From the NCBI GenBank assembly GCA_977017575.1, contig CDRNVI010000182.1, positions 1-64,000 of the forward strand: a stretch of 64,000 nt of DNA, read 5' to 3'. The DNA comes from Paramoeba atlantica. Lineage: Eukaryota > Discosea. Shown here piece after piece: positions 43,470 to 52,504 of this stretch. A program made the translations under genes and the position numbers. How positions within the stretch are numbered: position 1 is the stretch's first letter; each line of letters starts with the position of its first letter. Below the pieces are notes generated by a model, which had not been told where the DNA came from, searched no databases, and was given only the letters and a program-made list of their open reading frames with translations.

Positions 43470-43515
43470 CATACTCTCTGGGTTCAAATTTTCAGATTCA
43501 CATCCAGAGAGTATG
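43470..43515. repeat. Palindromic hairpin family A, copy 4
   Basis: CATACTCTCTGGGTTCAAAT and ATCCAGAGAGTATG around an AATTTTCAGATT-like centre. One arm carries CATCC for CACCC, a transition. Confidence 0.85.
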
Positions 43516-44446
43516 AAAAATCCAAATGAAAAAAACACAAAAACATTGTCCTCCCAGATGAAATCTTCCAATCTCACAAACAAAAGGGAAAAAGAGAGGA
43601 ACTAAAAAAAAGAATTACCCTCAAGAGAGAGAAAAGACAAAGGGGGAAAACAGCAGTGAGAAAAAAAAGAAAAAAAAAACAAGAAAAAAAAAGGGAAAGA
43701 CAAAAGAAAGAAAAGAAAAAAGGAGAAAAAAAACAGATGGAGAAAAAAGAAAAAAAGAAAACCCAAGAAAAGAAAAAAAAGGAAAACTCAAAAAAACAAA
43801 AAAAGGGAGAAAAAGGAAAAAGAGAAGAGAAGGAGGAAAAAACCTCTTTTCTTGATCAGCTAGAATGCCCCTCTCCCCTCTCCCTCCCATGAAACATCCC
43901 CCCCCACCCCCCACCCCTCCTCAAAAAATTATCATCATGATATTTGTGGTTGATTCTATCACCATCCCTTTTAACCCCCCCCCTCTCCCCTCTCCCTTTG
44001 CATTCCCCCCTTTTACTCCCTCTCCCCCCATCACCCACTCCACAGAAAAAGGCAGTTGTTCAAGTCAGTTTGGAAGCTCCCTCAATGGAGGTCACATTGA
44101 GTGGAAAAGAGAATGAAAAAAAGGAAAAAAAGAGAGGAAGGGGAACTGAAGAGGTCGGAAGAAGAAAACTGAAGAGGGTGAAAAGGAGAGAAGAGGAAGG
44201 AAGAAAAAACGAAGAAAAAAAAACAACCAATTATCAAGCTGACAAAGAGCATCTTTTTGCTCTTTCTCTTTCCCGAAAAATTAAGGGATCTAAATCAGCG
44301 GCTCAATGCTTTTTTTTTGTTTTGTGAAAAAGAGAGAAGAGAGAGAGAAAGAAAGAGAGAGAGACTTTGTTCGGTAAAAGTTTGTGTTTGGGTTGAATTC
44401 AAGGGATCTCCTCTTTTTCCTTTGGTTTTTTTTTTGACTTTTCATG

Positions 44447-44510
44447 GTTTGTTTCTTTTGTTTCTTTTGTTTCTTTTGTTTCTTTTGTTTCTTTTGTTTC
44501 TTTTGTTTTT
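44447..44510. repeat. TTTGTTTCT minisatellite
   Basis: About seven head-to-tail copies of a 9-bp TTTGTTTCT unit with no variants until the edge; a young expansion. Confidence 0.9.
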
Positions 44511-44940
44511 CTTTCTTTCCTTTCCTTTTTTTTTTGTCTTTTTGGATTTTTGTCTCAACCTTCCAAAGATTGTTCTGAGGTTTTCTTTCTTTTTTTGTCA
44601 TTTCAAACTTTTCAAACTGCTGTTTTTAATTTTTTTCTCTTTTGAATGTATTTTGGTGACCCCCCAAAAAATCATATTTGAAGTGGAGACAAGAAAGAAA
44701 AGAGAGAAAGAGGCGGGGAAAAAAAAAAGGATTGTTGCCTTTTCAAAAAGTAATTGTTAGATTCAATAAAAATCAATTTATTATTTTAAAGAGCAAGTGA
44801 GTGGGTGATGTTCCCACCCCCCCTCACTCCTCTTTTTTTGTTGTTTAAAATCAAATTGTTTTGTTGAGAGAAATAAGAATGAAAATTTTTTTTGTGACCC
44901 CACAGAGTGGCACAAAGAACACACTCAAATTCAAAGGCTT

Positions 44941-45870
44941 GTTGTGTTTCTCCTTGTCTTCTTCAGAGTTATTGAGCACTTCAGCCACATTGAACATTGT
45001 ATTGAGAGCCTGTATCAGTTCAAAGCCTTAGCCTTCTCACACAGGCTTGGTAAACTTGATTGGGGATTCTTGGCGCTTTGTGGACAAGTCACATTATTGG
45101 TAAAACAGGATTCCAGAAGGAAGTTGGAAATCACAAGGGACCAATTCCCACCACATTTCCCCAAATCCAAAAATTTCGCTTTGTATCAAATTTCGAATAC
45201 CTCATGCCATCCAAAACATCTTCCTCCTCTTCAAGTTGCCCCAAGTGCTTGTTGAAGACCATCTAGGATAAAGAGGGGGTCCACAGTGCCTCAGTCACCA
45301 TCTCCCAACTAATTGAATCCAGCAAGGGAATATGGAGCTTTAGATTATCTCCAAGTTCCTTCACATTTGACCCAATCTTCTGGGTCCAACTTATCTTTCG
45401 CTTCTTGACAGAATTGAAGATACTTCTTTCAGAGCAGCAAAGTTGTAATCCTTCACCAGCTTTTTAAGGCTCTCTTTCTGCGACTTGTTGTAGACTGAAG
45501 TGGGACATGGGGTGCTTTAAGACAACAGGTCGATATTTGAGAGATCTGCCTCTTCATGGCCAATAACTCTCCACTCAAAGTGTTGGTAATCACTCTGAAG
45601 TTCTTCAAAGCTTGGAGCTTCCTCCTTTCCTTTTCCATGGATATATGAGACCTCTTTTCTGATACCAAAATTCAAAGGAAACAAGTTTGGGATTGACACA
45701 ATGTAAAACACCAACCAGACACAGACTGTTTGGGGGGGGGTCAGGGTTTCCAAAACACTCTGCACCTTTATTGCTCTCCAAATTGTCCTGTGCAAGGATG
45801 TCAAAAAACCAGATTGAGGAATTTTGTTGTACACAGCCACACACTCTTTGAGGATTATTTGAGAGACCAC
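44941..45870 (-). pseudogene. Decayed coding region, family not recognised
   Basis: The minus-strand frame from 45870 (117 residues, ending HEEADLSNIDLLS) is followed in nearby frames by VYNKSQKESLKKLVKDYNFA, LHIPLLDSI...MVTEALWTP and HLGQLEEEDVLDGMRYSKF. Composition is protein-like, but stops and frame changes interrupt it. It may be part of the same transposon as the DDE relic next door, in opposite orientation. No function can be assigned. Confidence 0.35.
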
Positions 45871-45953
45871 AGAATAGATGCTCTGTTCACTGTAATGAAA
45901 TAATTGACAATTTTCTTTGGGAGATAATTCCTTAATTTAGAGAGCTAAATAAA

Positions 45954-46953
45954 ATGAGTTGTACTCTTTCACCAATGGTGGGGGTTGAAAGGTTGAGAAA
46001 GAACGATATCATATTTGCTGTGAAAGAGAAGCTGGGAGAAGAGACTTTGAAGGAGATTCTAAATTTTTTGGAATCTCAAAAACCAAAGCTTTGGAGTGAA
46101 CAGAGATCTTCTGGTTTTGCTGTGTCTGTGTATCATCTTGTAATGTACAAGGATCTATTTGCGGTTGGGATGGGCAAACTCTGAAAAAAGGTGCACAATT
46201 GGCTCCCAATGGGCCAAAAAGCAATCCAACACAACAGTTCGAGTTGTTTGCTTCGAGTTGCTAAAGTGGACAAAAACAATCTTGGTCCCAAGCACCCTTT
46301 CTCATTTGCAGAGAATGGCCCAAAGAACTGAATGACCACCACCATGCCAATCTGACTGTTTATGAATGGATTCATCTGATTTTAAAATTAAAGGGCCCAA
46401 CAGACAGTTTGCAAGAAGTGGAGGGCAAAATAGTACTCACACAAACTTAAAGCTCCTGGTTGGTGGTGGGTGACACTTCACAATGCAAAAGGTGGGGCTG
46501 AATGGGTTAGTGGGATCCATTCACCAAAAGAATCTGATGGAGATATCACTATTTTTTATGCGAATCGACTTGATGACCTCTTTTCTGGGACCACACATCA
46601 TTGCAGACAACCACTTTCGAGCAGCAACAAAATTTTTCGATAAGTTGGTGTTGGTCACAAACAAGTCAAACGCTGGAAGGCCTTGAATAATCCATGGAAA
46701 GAGAGTTCCCCATTCATTGAGTGCTGAGGATCAAGAGAAAAATGAAGCAATTGCATTTGTAAGAGGAAAAGTTGAGTCACTGTATAGTTGGTGTAAACAG
46801 ACTTTTGCTGCTCTCTCTCACCCCTTCTATGAAGATAAAGACCAACATAATTGTTTGATTAACTTTGCTCTGGCTTGTTATAAAAAATTAGTTAATTCTT
46901 ATTGTCCCTCTCCAGTTATTTTTGATTGCCCAAGTCAATCACTGAAAAAGTGA
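45954..46953 (+). pseudogene. DDE transposase relic
   Basis: An N-terminal open piece (45954-46184) contains RLRKNDIIFAVKEKLGEETL, perhaps a DNA-binding helix region. After several stops the C-terminal part reads IIADNHFRAATKFFDKLVLV (conserved Asp) and then ending at 46953, AIAFVRGKVESLYSWCKQTFAALSHPF with a conserved Glu position. This spacing resembles the last two catalytic residues of DDE_Tnp_4/Harbinger-like transposases. Multiple stops make it inactive. Confidence 0.6.
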
Positions 46954-47239
46954 CTTTTCCGACTCTCCACTTCAGAGAGTATAAGTCATTTATTTTAGAC
47001 CCCTAAAAAAAGGGGATTGTCTCCCTTTGGAATTTCCACAATCAACAAAGGTGGTAGCAGTTTGGTGTGCAAACCTTCTTTTCTTGAATGGTGGCTTTGC
47101 TTCAAAGTGGTTGCAACAGACTGCCCCATCACTTTCACACAATCCTCTTCTCTGACTCCTCTTGTAGACTTCTTCCTCAATTGAGCTCTTGCTATCTCCT
47201 CTCTCCTGACAACGGTTGGTGGAGATTTAAAATCCAAAG
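46954..47239. other. Spacer with a possible small open frame
   Basis: A minus-strand 80-residue frame at 46995-47237 (RREEIARAQLRKKSTRGVRE) has mixed composition and may belong to the decayed gene that follows. A weak inverted repeat with GACTCTC/GAGAGTATAAGTC arms at about 46956-46987 resembles family A. Confidence 0.3.
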
Positions 47240-47850
47240 GTGAAAGGTTGAGTTTCTGGTGAGCAACATTTTGTAATTACAACACACACATCCTCAAGGA
47301 ATACATTGTTATGAGCGCAATCAATGTTTTAAGCAATTGGTCGGATTGAGTCTTATCTTCCTTGGCACCTGGGATGGCTCTCATGATATGTAGGATGTTG
47401 GACATTGCCTGAAGATGCTCCTCAGTCGCAACTGCTCCCAGCCTTCAGTTCACCATCCTTCTGTATGTACTGCCAGATGTCTGTTGGGATTTTGGACACC
47501 ATTTCCCCAGGGATTTTTGCCAGGTTTTCAACTGCTCTTGAATATCCTCATGCATGAAAGCAACCTCACACAAATTTCCACCTGTTATTCATTAAGTTCT
47601 TTGATCATTCCTGCTGGTGTCACATCATCATGAATCAGCCAAGAAACTGGTTTGTAGAGCTCCCTTGTCTTGTTGTCAAACAGAGTGATATTCTGCTTTG
47701 GCTCATCAGTTTTTGAAATTTGAGTCTTTAAACCTTCAATTGTAGTCTGATGTGTTCCTTGAGTGTTGCATCCTGGGCTGCCAATTGTTTTTGTTGAAGA
47801 TGGGGTATCTGGGTGAGATCATATCTTCTCTGCTCTGAGTTCCACCATTA
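47240..47850 (-). pseudogene. Decayed gene, family not recognised
   Basis: Minus-strand pieces in order are DLTQIPHLQQKQLAAQDATL, then TDEPKQNITLFDNKTRELYK with PVSWLIHDDVTPAGMIKELNE, a TAA, QVEICV, and finally HLQAMSNILHIMRAIPGAKE. At least three frame changes separate them. The TAA interrupts where CAA (Gln) fits. No family is recognised. Confidence 0.35.
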
Positions 47851-48035
47851 CATGATTTCAAACCTGTAAAAATTGAAAAAAGAAAGTGGATGAAGATTGT
47901 GTTGCTGTGTTTTCATTGACTTGTACTTTTCACTGAACCTGATGAATTTCATAACTTTTCTCAATGTCAAAAATTGAAAACAAGTCAATAAACTCCACCC
48001 TGATTCAAAAAAAAAATCAAAAGACAAAAAAAAAG
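47851..48035. other. AT-rich spacer upstream of tRNA-Met 3' end
   Basis: A-rich runs on the plus strand at 48007-48034 are T-rich on the minus strand and supply the termination signal for tRNA-Met. Confidence 0.5.
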
Positions 48036-48108
48036 TGCTCCTGGTGAGGATTGAACTCACAACCTTCAGATTATGAGACTGACGCTCTACTGACTGAGCC
48101 ACGGAAGC
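48036..48108 (-). tRNA. tRNA-Met(CAT), elongator type
   Basis: The 73-nt minus-strand cloverleaf has acceptor GCTTCCG/CAGGAGC (one C-A mismatch), D-arm GCTCAGTCAGTAGAGC, anticodon arm TCAGT-CTCATAA-TCTGA with anticodon CAT, and T-arm GTGAG-TTCAATC-CTCAC. The anticodon arm including its T-T pair is the classic eukaryotic elongator-Met form. T-rich DNA follows the 3' end. The acceptor mismatch is slightly unusual, so editing or partial decay is possible. Confidence 0.92.
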
Positions 48109-48613
48109 CAATGTCCATGTTCAAACTCTGTTTTTTTGTGAAGTCATCAAACTCAGAAAAGCCATCATATCATCACTGGTTTCTATGATAACTTATGTGC
48201 TTTAAACACAGGCTCTTGAAATAAAATGCTCCTCAACATTCTCAAATTGCTTGAACAATTCCTGAAGTGGTTTTGCCTGATGATGACAGGACTGTAAACC
48301 ACCTTTTGAGCCATAATCTTTAGTAGAGGAATGGAGCTGTAATTTTTCAAGATCCAGCAACAAAATACTGACTTAGCAAGGGGAAACCATTACAAAATGC
48401 CATCCCTGAGCACAACCAACCCATGCAATGCTCTACAATAGAAAAGTTTGGAACTTTGGAAGTTTGACAAAAAAGTTGGCCCCTTCCTATCAACAGCAGT
48501 GTCATCTTCATATTGTTTGATTCCCCAACCAAAAGTTTTTGTGTTTTCCCACCAGAGCACTTCAAAGTCCCTTTTCCAAATTGCAGTATAAAGAGGAGCA
48601 AGTTTGACTTTCA

Positions 48614-48655
48614 GATTCTCCACCTTACTAAGGTGGTGCTCTGCCAGCTATGGAA
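48614..48655 (-). pseudogene. tRNA-Thr-like fragment
   Basis: On the minus strand, TTCCATAGCTGGCAGAGCAC is followed by an anticodon arm CCACC-TTAGTAA-GGTGG (anticodon AGT). The D-loop is shortened and no T-arm follows. It is a tRNA pseudogene or the head of a tRNA-derived retroposon. Confidence 0.5.
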
Positions 48656-48669
48656 CCACTTGTTTTAAA

Positions 48670-48712
48670 AAAAAGATTTTTTTTTAGTGGCCACTGGGAC
48701 TTGATCAGTTCA
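48670..48712. repeat. Poly(T)-headed repeat D, copy 1
   Basis: A T run followed by AGTGGCCACTGGGACTTGAT and CAGTTCACA. It shares GGTGACTGCTGGGACTTTAT-like sequence with 50970-51055. Confidence 0.6.
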
Positions 48713-48929
48713 CAATTGAAAGAAGAGCTGAAAGAAAAGATAAATCAAAAAAATCAAAAAAACTTTATCAACTTTAAAAAATAAGAAAACATAAAAAACA
48801 AAAACAAATCAAATCCAATTTGAAAGAGAAGATCAAGGCACAGCAAGAGAATACAACTTGTCTTGAATAATTGACAAATACTGGTTGTGATTGGACAAAA
48901 CTTTATCAATTGAGAATCTCAAAAAACTG

Positions 48930-49300
48930 ACAGAAAGAAAAAAAAAGAATATGCAACAAAGAAGAAGGAAAAAAAAAAGAAATAAGAGAGGGGGAAAAAG
49001 AAAGAAGAAAAGAAAGATTAGAGAAAAAGAAAGGAAAGAAAAGGGAAAGGGAAAGGGAAAGAGAAAGGGAAAGGGAAAAGGAAAAGGAAAGGAAAAAGGA
49101 AAAAGGAAAAAGGAAAAAGGAAAAAGGAAAAAGGAAAAAGGAAAAAGGAAAAAGGAAAAAGGAAAAAGGAAAGGAAAAAGAAAAAAAGGGGAAAAAAAAA
49201 AAGGGAAAAAAAAAAAAGGGAAAAAAAAAAAAGGGAAAAAAAAAAGGGAAAAAAAAAAAAAAGAAAAAAGAAAAAAGAAAAAAGAGGAAAAAAAAAAATG
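48930..49300. repeat. GGAAAAA purine tract
   Basis: Head-to-tail GGAAAAA and GAAAGG units and long A runs, ending about 10 bp from the tRNA-His 3' end, where the complementary T runs can terminate RNA polymerase III. Confidence 0.9.
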
Positions 49301-49309
49301 AAAAACAAA

Positions 49310-49381
49310 TGCCACCACCGGGAATCGAACCCAGGTCTCAGGAGCCACAATCCTGCACTCTGCCAACTAAGCTATGGCAGC
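49310..49381 (-). tRNA. tRNA-His(GTG)
   Basis: The 72-nt minus-strand cloverleaf has acceptor GCTGCCA/TGGTGGC, D-arm AGCTTAGTTGGCAGAGT, anticodon arm CAGGA-TTGTGGC-TCCTG with anticodon GTG, and T-arm with GGTTCGATTCC. The discriminator base is A, as in eukaryotic tRNA-His. The preceding base is T, so G-1 would be added after transcription, as usual in eukaryotes. Confidence 0.96.
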
Positions 49382-49596
49382 ATGTTTTCAAAAAAAGAAA
49401 AAAATGAAAAGAAAACACTTCTGGGAATTAGGTTCTGGCCCCTGTGTTTTGGGGGAAAAAAAATACCAATAAAAAAGAGACACTGATAAAGAAGGGTGTT
49501 ACAATTTTTATGAGTTTTTCCAAGCTTTTTCAAACAAGATATGAACATTATGCTCTTGAACCCCTGCAAGAGAAAAAGAAGGAGAGAAGAGAAAGA

Positions 49597-49597
<1 letters not shown>

Positions 49598-49629
<32 letters not shown>

Positions 49630-49675
49630 GGTGACTGTTATCCACTTTTGTGAGAAAAACCTTACTGGAATTTTT
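49598..49675. repeat. Poly(T)-headed repeat D, copy 2
   Basis: A run of about 30 T, then GGTGACTGTTATCCACTTTT, GTGAGAAAAACCTTACTGGA and ATTTTTC. It matches 50969-51055 in the GGTGACTG and AAACCTTAC(C/T)(A/G)GAAT segments. This is consistent with a minus-oriented poly(A) retroposon. Confidence 0.7.
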
Positions 49676-50312
49676 CAATTATCTATTATTCAGATCCAAT
49701 AGGCTTAGTACTAACCCACTAAGCAGTCTCGATTGGCCAGGTGGGCACCCTTTGCCACCAATTTTCCCTCTAAGAGTAGAAAACCAGCTTTAAAATTGCA
49801 GGAGGGTAGTGTGGGAGTTTCACCCACTAAAAAACTCACTTTATCTCCAAGTAGATAACCCTTTTTAGACTCCATTACCCCATTTAAAAAGGTGTGCTTG
49901 GGCAGTACCTGCCCCGCCATACCATTTCTGGCTTCGGCCCGCCTGAAATATAAATATACTTCCATAAGAAATCCCCTCATAGGCACAAAGATGATTTAAA
50001 TCTTAGTTAAAACACCTTCTTCATCTTACATTTTACTCTTTTCATCATTGTGAAGAATAATAAAAGAGGGTAGATCTTTTGTCACATTTGCTTATTCTTA
50101 ATGATCATAAAGAGGAAAAACCTCCACCTAGAATTTAGAGGGAGGTTTTCTCAACTCACCAAATCTTTACATAGCACACATCTTTATCAGAGTTTATTGC
50201 TCATTATTCCTTTTTGGTTGAATGTTCTTTTTGAAAGGAAGAATTTATCTTTTTAGTGAAAACCTTTAATAATATTTTGAAAAAGAGTATAAAGGGATGC
50301 AGAAAAAGATGT

Positions 50313-50364
50313 CTTTCATTTAATAAAAAAAATCAATCCTTTATTTATTGAAAGAAAATAAAGA
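50313..50364. repeat. 52-bp direct repeat, copy 1
   Basis: CTTTCATTTAATAAAAAAAA then TCAATCCTTTATTTATTGAA and AGAAAATAAAGAC. It is almost identical to 50800-50851, 487 bp downstream. Confidence 0.85.
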
Positions 50365-50799
50365 CCAGTCTAATAAAACAATATGAATTCTTTAAAGATC
50401 TAAAATATTTGTTTTATTCATTGATTTCCATTCTTTTCTGATGAAATAAAACAGTTTTGAAATATCCAACAAATCAACTTTGGAATTACACTGAGAAGAA
50501 TAACTAATAAACTTCTTACAAAATAAAGGGTAAAGATTTCTCTTTATGGTTGTCTCTTAAATTATCAGGAGTCATTTTAGAGACACTCTTAAGCATCCTT
50601 CTTATTTCAAGAGCAGAATTGATTAACCTGGAGTTAATCATCAACATAAGATGGTTGAATTAACATTTAGTGCACTAGAAAAAACTCTAGATTCATCTTT
50701 AGGCCCATGAAGAGGGAGATTCAAGGAGCTTTCAAGGAAAGAAATCTTTCCCAAAAAAGGAAATTCAGACACAGAAAAGATCCAGATTCCACCCTAGAG

Positions 50800-50851
50800 C
50801 TTTCATTTAATAAAAAAAATCAATCCTTTATTTATTGAAAAAAAATAAAGA
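50800..50851. repeat. 52-bp direct repeat, copy 2
   Basis: It differs from copy 1 by one G-to-A change (GAAAGAAAAT to GAAAAAAAAT). Together the copies could bound a roughly 540-bp element. Confidence 0.85.
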
Positions 50852-50968
50852 CAAATATAGAAAAACAACAAATAAAGATTGTCGGATATACTCAACCCTC
50901 AAGTAAAATTGATTGAACGAAAAAAATGAGAGGGGAAGAAGAGAGGGATGAGGGAGGGAGAGGGAATT

Positions 50969-51055
50969 TTTTTTTTTTTTTTTTTTTTTTTTGGTGACTG
51001 CTGGGACTTTATCAGTTCACAAAGAAGGAAAAAACCTTACCAGAATCTTTTTTAC
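50969..51055. repeat. Poly(T)-headed repeat D, copy 3
   Basis: A long T run, then GGTGACTGCTGGGACTTTAT, CAGTTCACAAAGAAGGAAAA and ACCTTACCAGAATC. Confidence 0.7.
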
Positions 51056-51221
51056 CGATTGACTATTCTAATGTAGCCCTAACAGTTTTTCTCAACTCAG
51101 TAAAGAGCGTCATCCATGGAGGGAGAGGGAAGTAAATATATCTATTACCTCAAGTTAAAAATAAGTAAAAAAGAAAAAATAATAAAAAATAGTTATTATT
51201 TTTTAATTAAAAAACCAAATC

Positions 51222-51770
51222 GCTCGAACTAAAAGGGCTTAATCTCAGAGGATCGTAACAACAAGGTTACTCAACCTCTTACAATTCCCCGTTCGTATTT
51301 AAGTCGTCTACAAAGGATTTGTATTTTCCTGAATTATTTTGGAATTCTTTTCCAGGGTTCGTAGGATGAAAAAGCGATGACTCGAGCTTCTAAACCTGGC
51401 AACCCCACACCACTATTCTAAAATTGAATAGAGTTTTTAAGGTATTGGATACTAAAAGGTAAAACACCAACATTCATTAACCCCGAAGAATCAACAAATA
51501 GAAAATATTCTATGCTATGCATCTTCTAGTATCTATTGTTACTCATGTAAAATAACAGGAAAACGAAATAAATTTCAAAGTTGTAATGGGGTGTCATCGT
51601 TTAATTAGCAAGGATTCTGGCTTAGAGGCGTTCAGCCGTAATCCGACAGATGGTAGCTTCGCAGCACTGTTTGATCAAACAACTGCATTTACCAATTATC
51701 TGAACGAACGGTTCCTCTCGTACTGAGTTCGATTACTATCACGAAAACAAAAGAAATGTAGTCAATTCAT

Positions 51771-51825
<55 letters not shown>

Positions 51826-51867
51826 ATTAGTGGGTGAACAATCCAACACTTGGCGAATTCTGCTTCG

Positions 51868-51905
<38 letters not shown>

Positions 51906-51925
51906 AACGTCGCTTCGATGCTTTT
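51222..51925 (-). rRNA. 28S (LSU) rRNA, second unit, 3' segment
   Basis: This holds the conserved 3' part of LSU rRNA on the minus strand, including complements of GGCTTAATCTCAG (3' end region), the GTAAAACTAACCTGTCTCAC and GTCTAAACCCAGCTCACG core segments, and the AGCCGACATCGA segment of domain V. It stops at about 51925 (complement of GCAACGTCGCTTCGA), where a 5.8-kb insertion begins; 28S resumes at 57738. The precise 3' end is approximate. Confidence 0.95.
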
Positions 51926-51931
51926 TTTTTC

Positions 51932-52348
51932 TTTTTTTTTGAAACAAACTTTATTTAATTAGTAGTTTTTAATCTAAACCATTTGAATTATATTAAATTA
52001 TGTTTGTTTTTAACCTTTTAATAAGAAATGAAGTTTTAAACTTCAATTTAGTTTAGTTATTCTTTATATTGAACTTTAGAACTTCTACAAGTTTAGAATA
52101 AAGAATGTATATCAAAAAAAAAAATAATTTAAAGTTCTTTCCAAAGAAATTTATTCTCAACTTTTTAGCAAATAGAGTTGAAATGTAATTTGTTCTGATT
52201 TTCACACTTTTTTAAAAGTTCTTCATTTTAATTAAATCACTCTATAACACTAAAAAAATTTTTTATAATATTAAAAAAACTAAAATTTGAACTTACACCC
52301 TTAAGATTAAACATAATCAAATTTACAACTAAACTATAAGCATTAATT
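51932..52348 (-). mobile_element. tRNA-derived SINE, transition-riddled copy
   Basis: The reverse complement aligns end to end with the HSP70 SINE (17360-17782), from the tRNA head (RC of ...AACTAAACTATAAGCATTAA) to the poly(A) at 51926-51950. Over about 180 bases aligned by eye there are roughly 35-40 substitutions, and all but one change C to T or G to A relative to the HSP70 copy. Its A and B boxes are destroyed. No target duplication flanks the SINE alone; the only nearby duplication brackets the whole 5.8-kb insert. Confidence 0.92.
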
Positions 52349-52504
52349 TATAAAAAAATAAAAGATTAAATTTTATAAATTATATTTTTTATTGATTTAA
52401 CAAAAATAGCTAAATTATTAGCAAAGTATAATTAAAAAAATACAAATATTGAAAAATAATAAATAAAAATAACAAAATATACTCAACCCTTAAGTAAAAT
52501 TTAT
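52349..52504. other. AT-rich link between SINE and minisatellite
   Basis: Nearly all A and T. The end (about 52478-52505) repeats ATATACTCAACCCTTAAGTA from 50888, which there reads ...CCCTCAAGTA; the difference is C-to-T. Confidence 0.7.

Larger units (their letters stand above)
43461..44940. other. Low-complexity intergenic DNA
   Basis: Purine runs (43640-43850), C-rich runs (43860-44040), a TTTTGTTTC minisatellite (44447-44510) and family A copy 4. No gene is recognised. Confidence 0.5.
48109..49309. other. Intergenic region between tRNA-Met and tRNA-His
   Basis: It contains a tRNA-Thr-like fragment (48614-48655), repeat family D copy 1 (48670-48712) and a long GGAAAAA purine run (48930-49300). 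K/E/G-rich and F/S/P-rich frames here are artefacts. Confidence 0.5.
49382..51221. other. Spacer downstream of the second 28S gene
   Basis: This includes two poly(T)-headed repeats (49598-49675, 50969-51055), a 52-bp direct repeat (50313-50364 and 50800-50851), and a short sequence also present inside the 28S insertion (50888-50915). A minus-strand 91-residue frame at 49711-49986 (GYLLGDKVSFLVGETPTLPS) has mixed composition but no recognisable family. The remainder is AT-rich with no gene seen. Confidence 0.5.

Noticed and set aside
43944..44327. 127-codon frame with P/S and K/E halves
   Set aside because: It is built from a C-rich run and a GA-rich run; no family features.
49711..49986. 91-codon minus frame as a gene
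   Set aside because: Composition is plausible, but there is no recognisable motif, and it lies between two poly(T)-headed retroposon ends, so it may be retroposon body.
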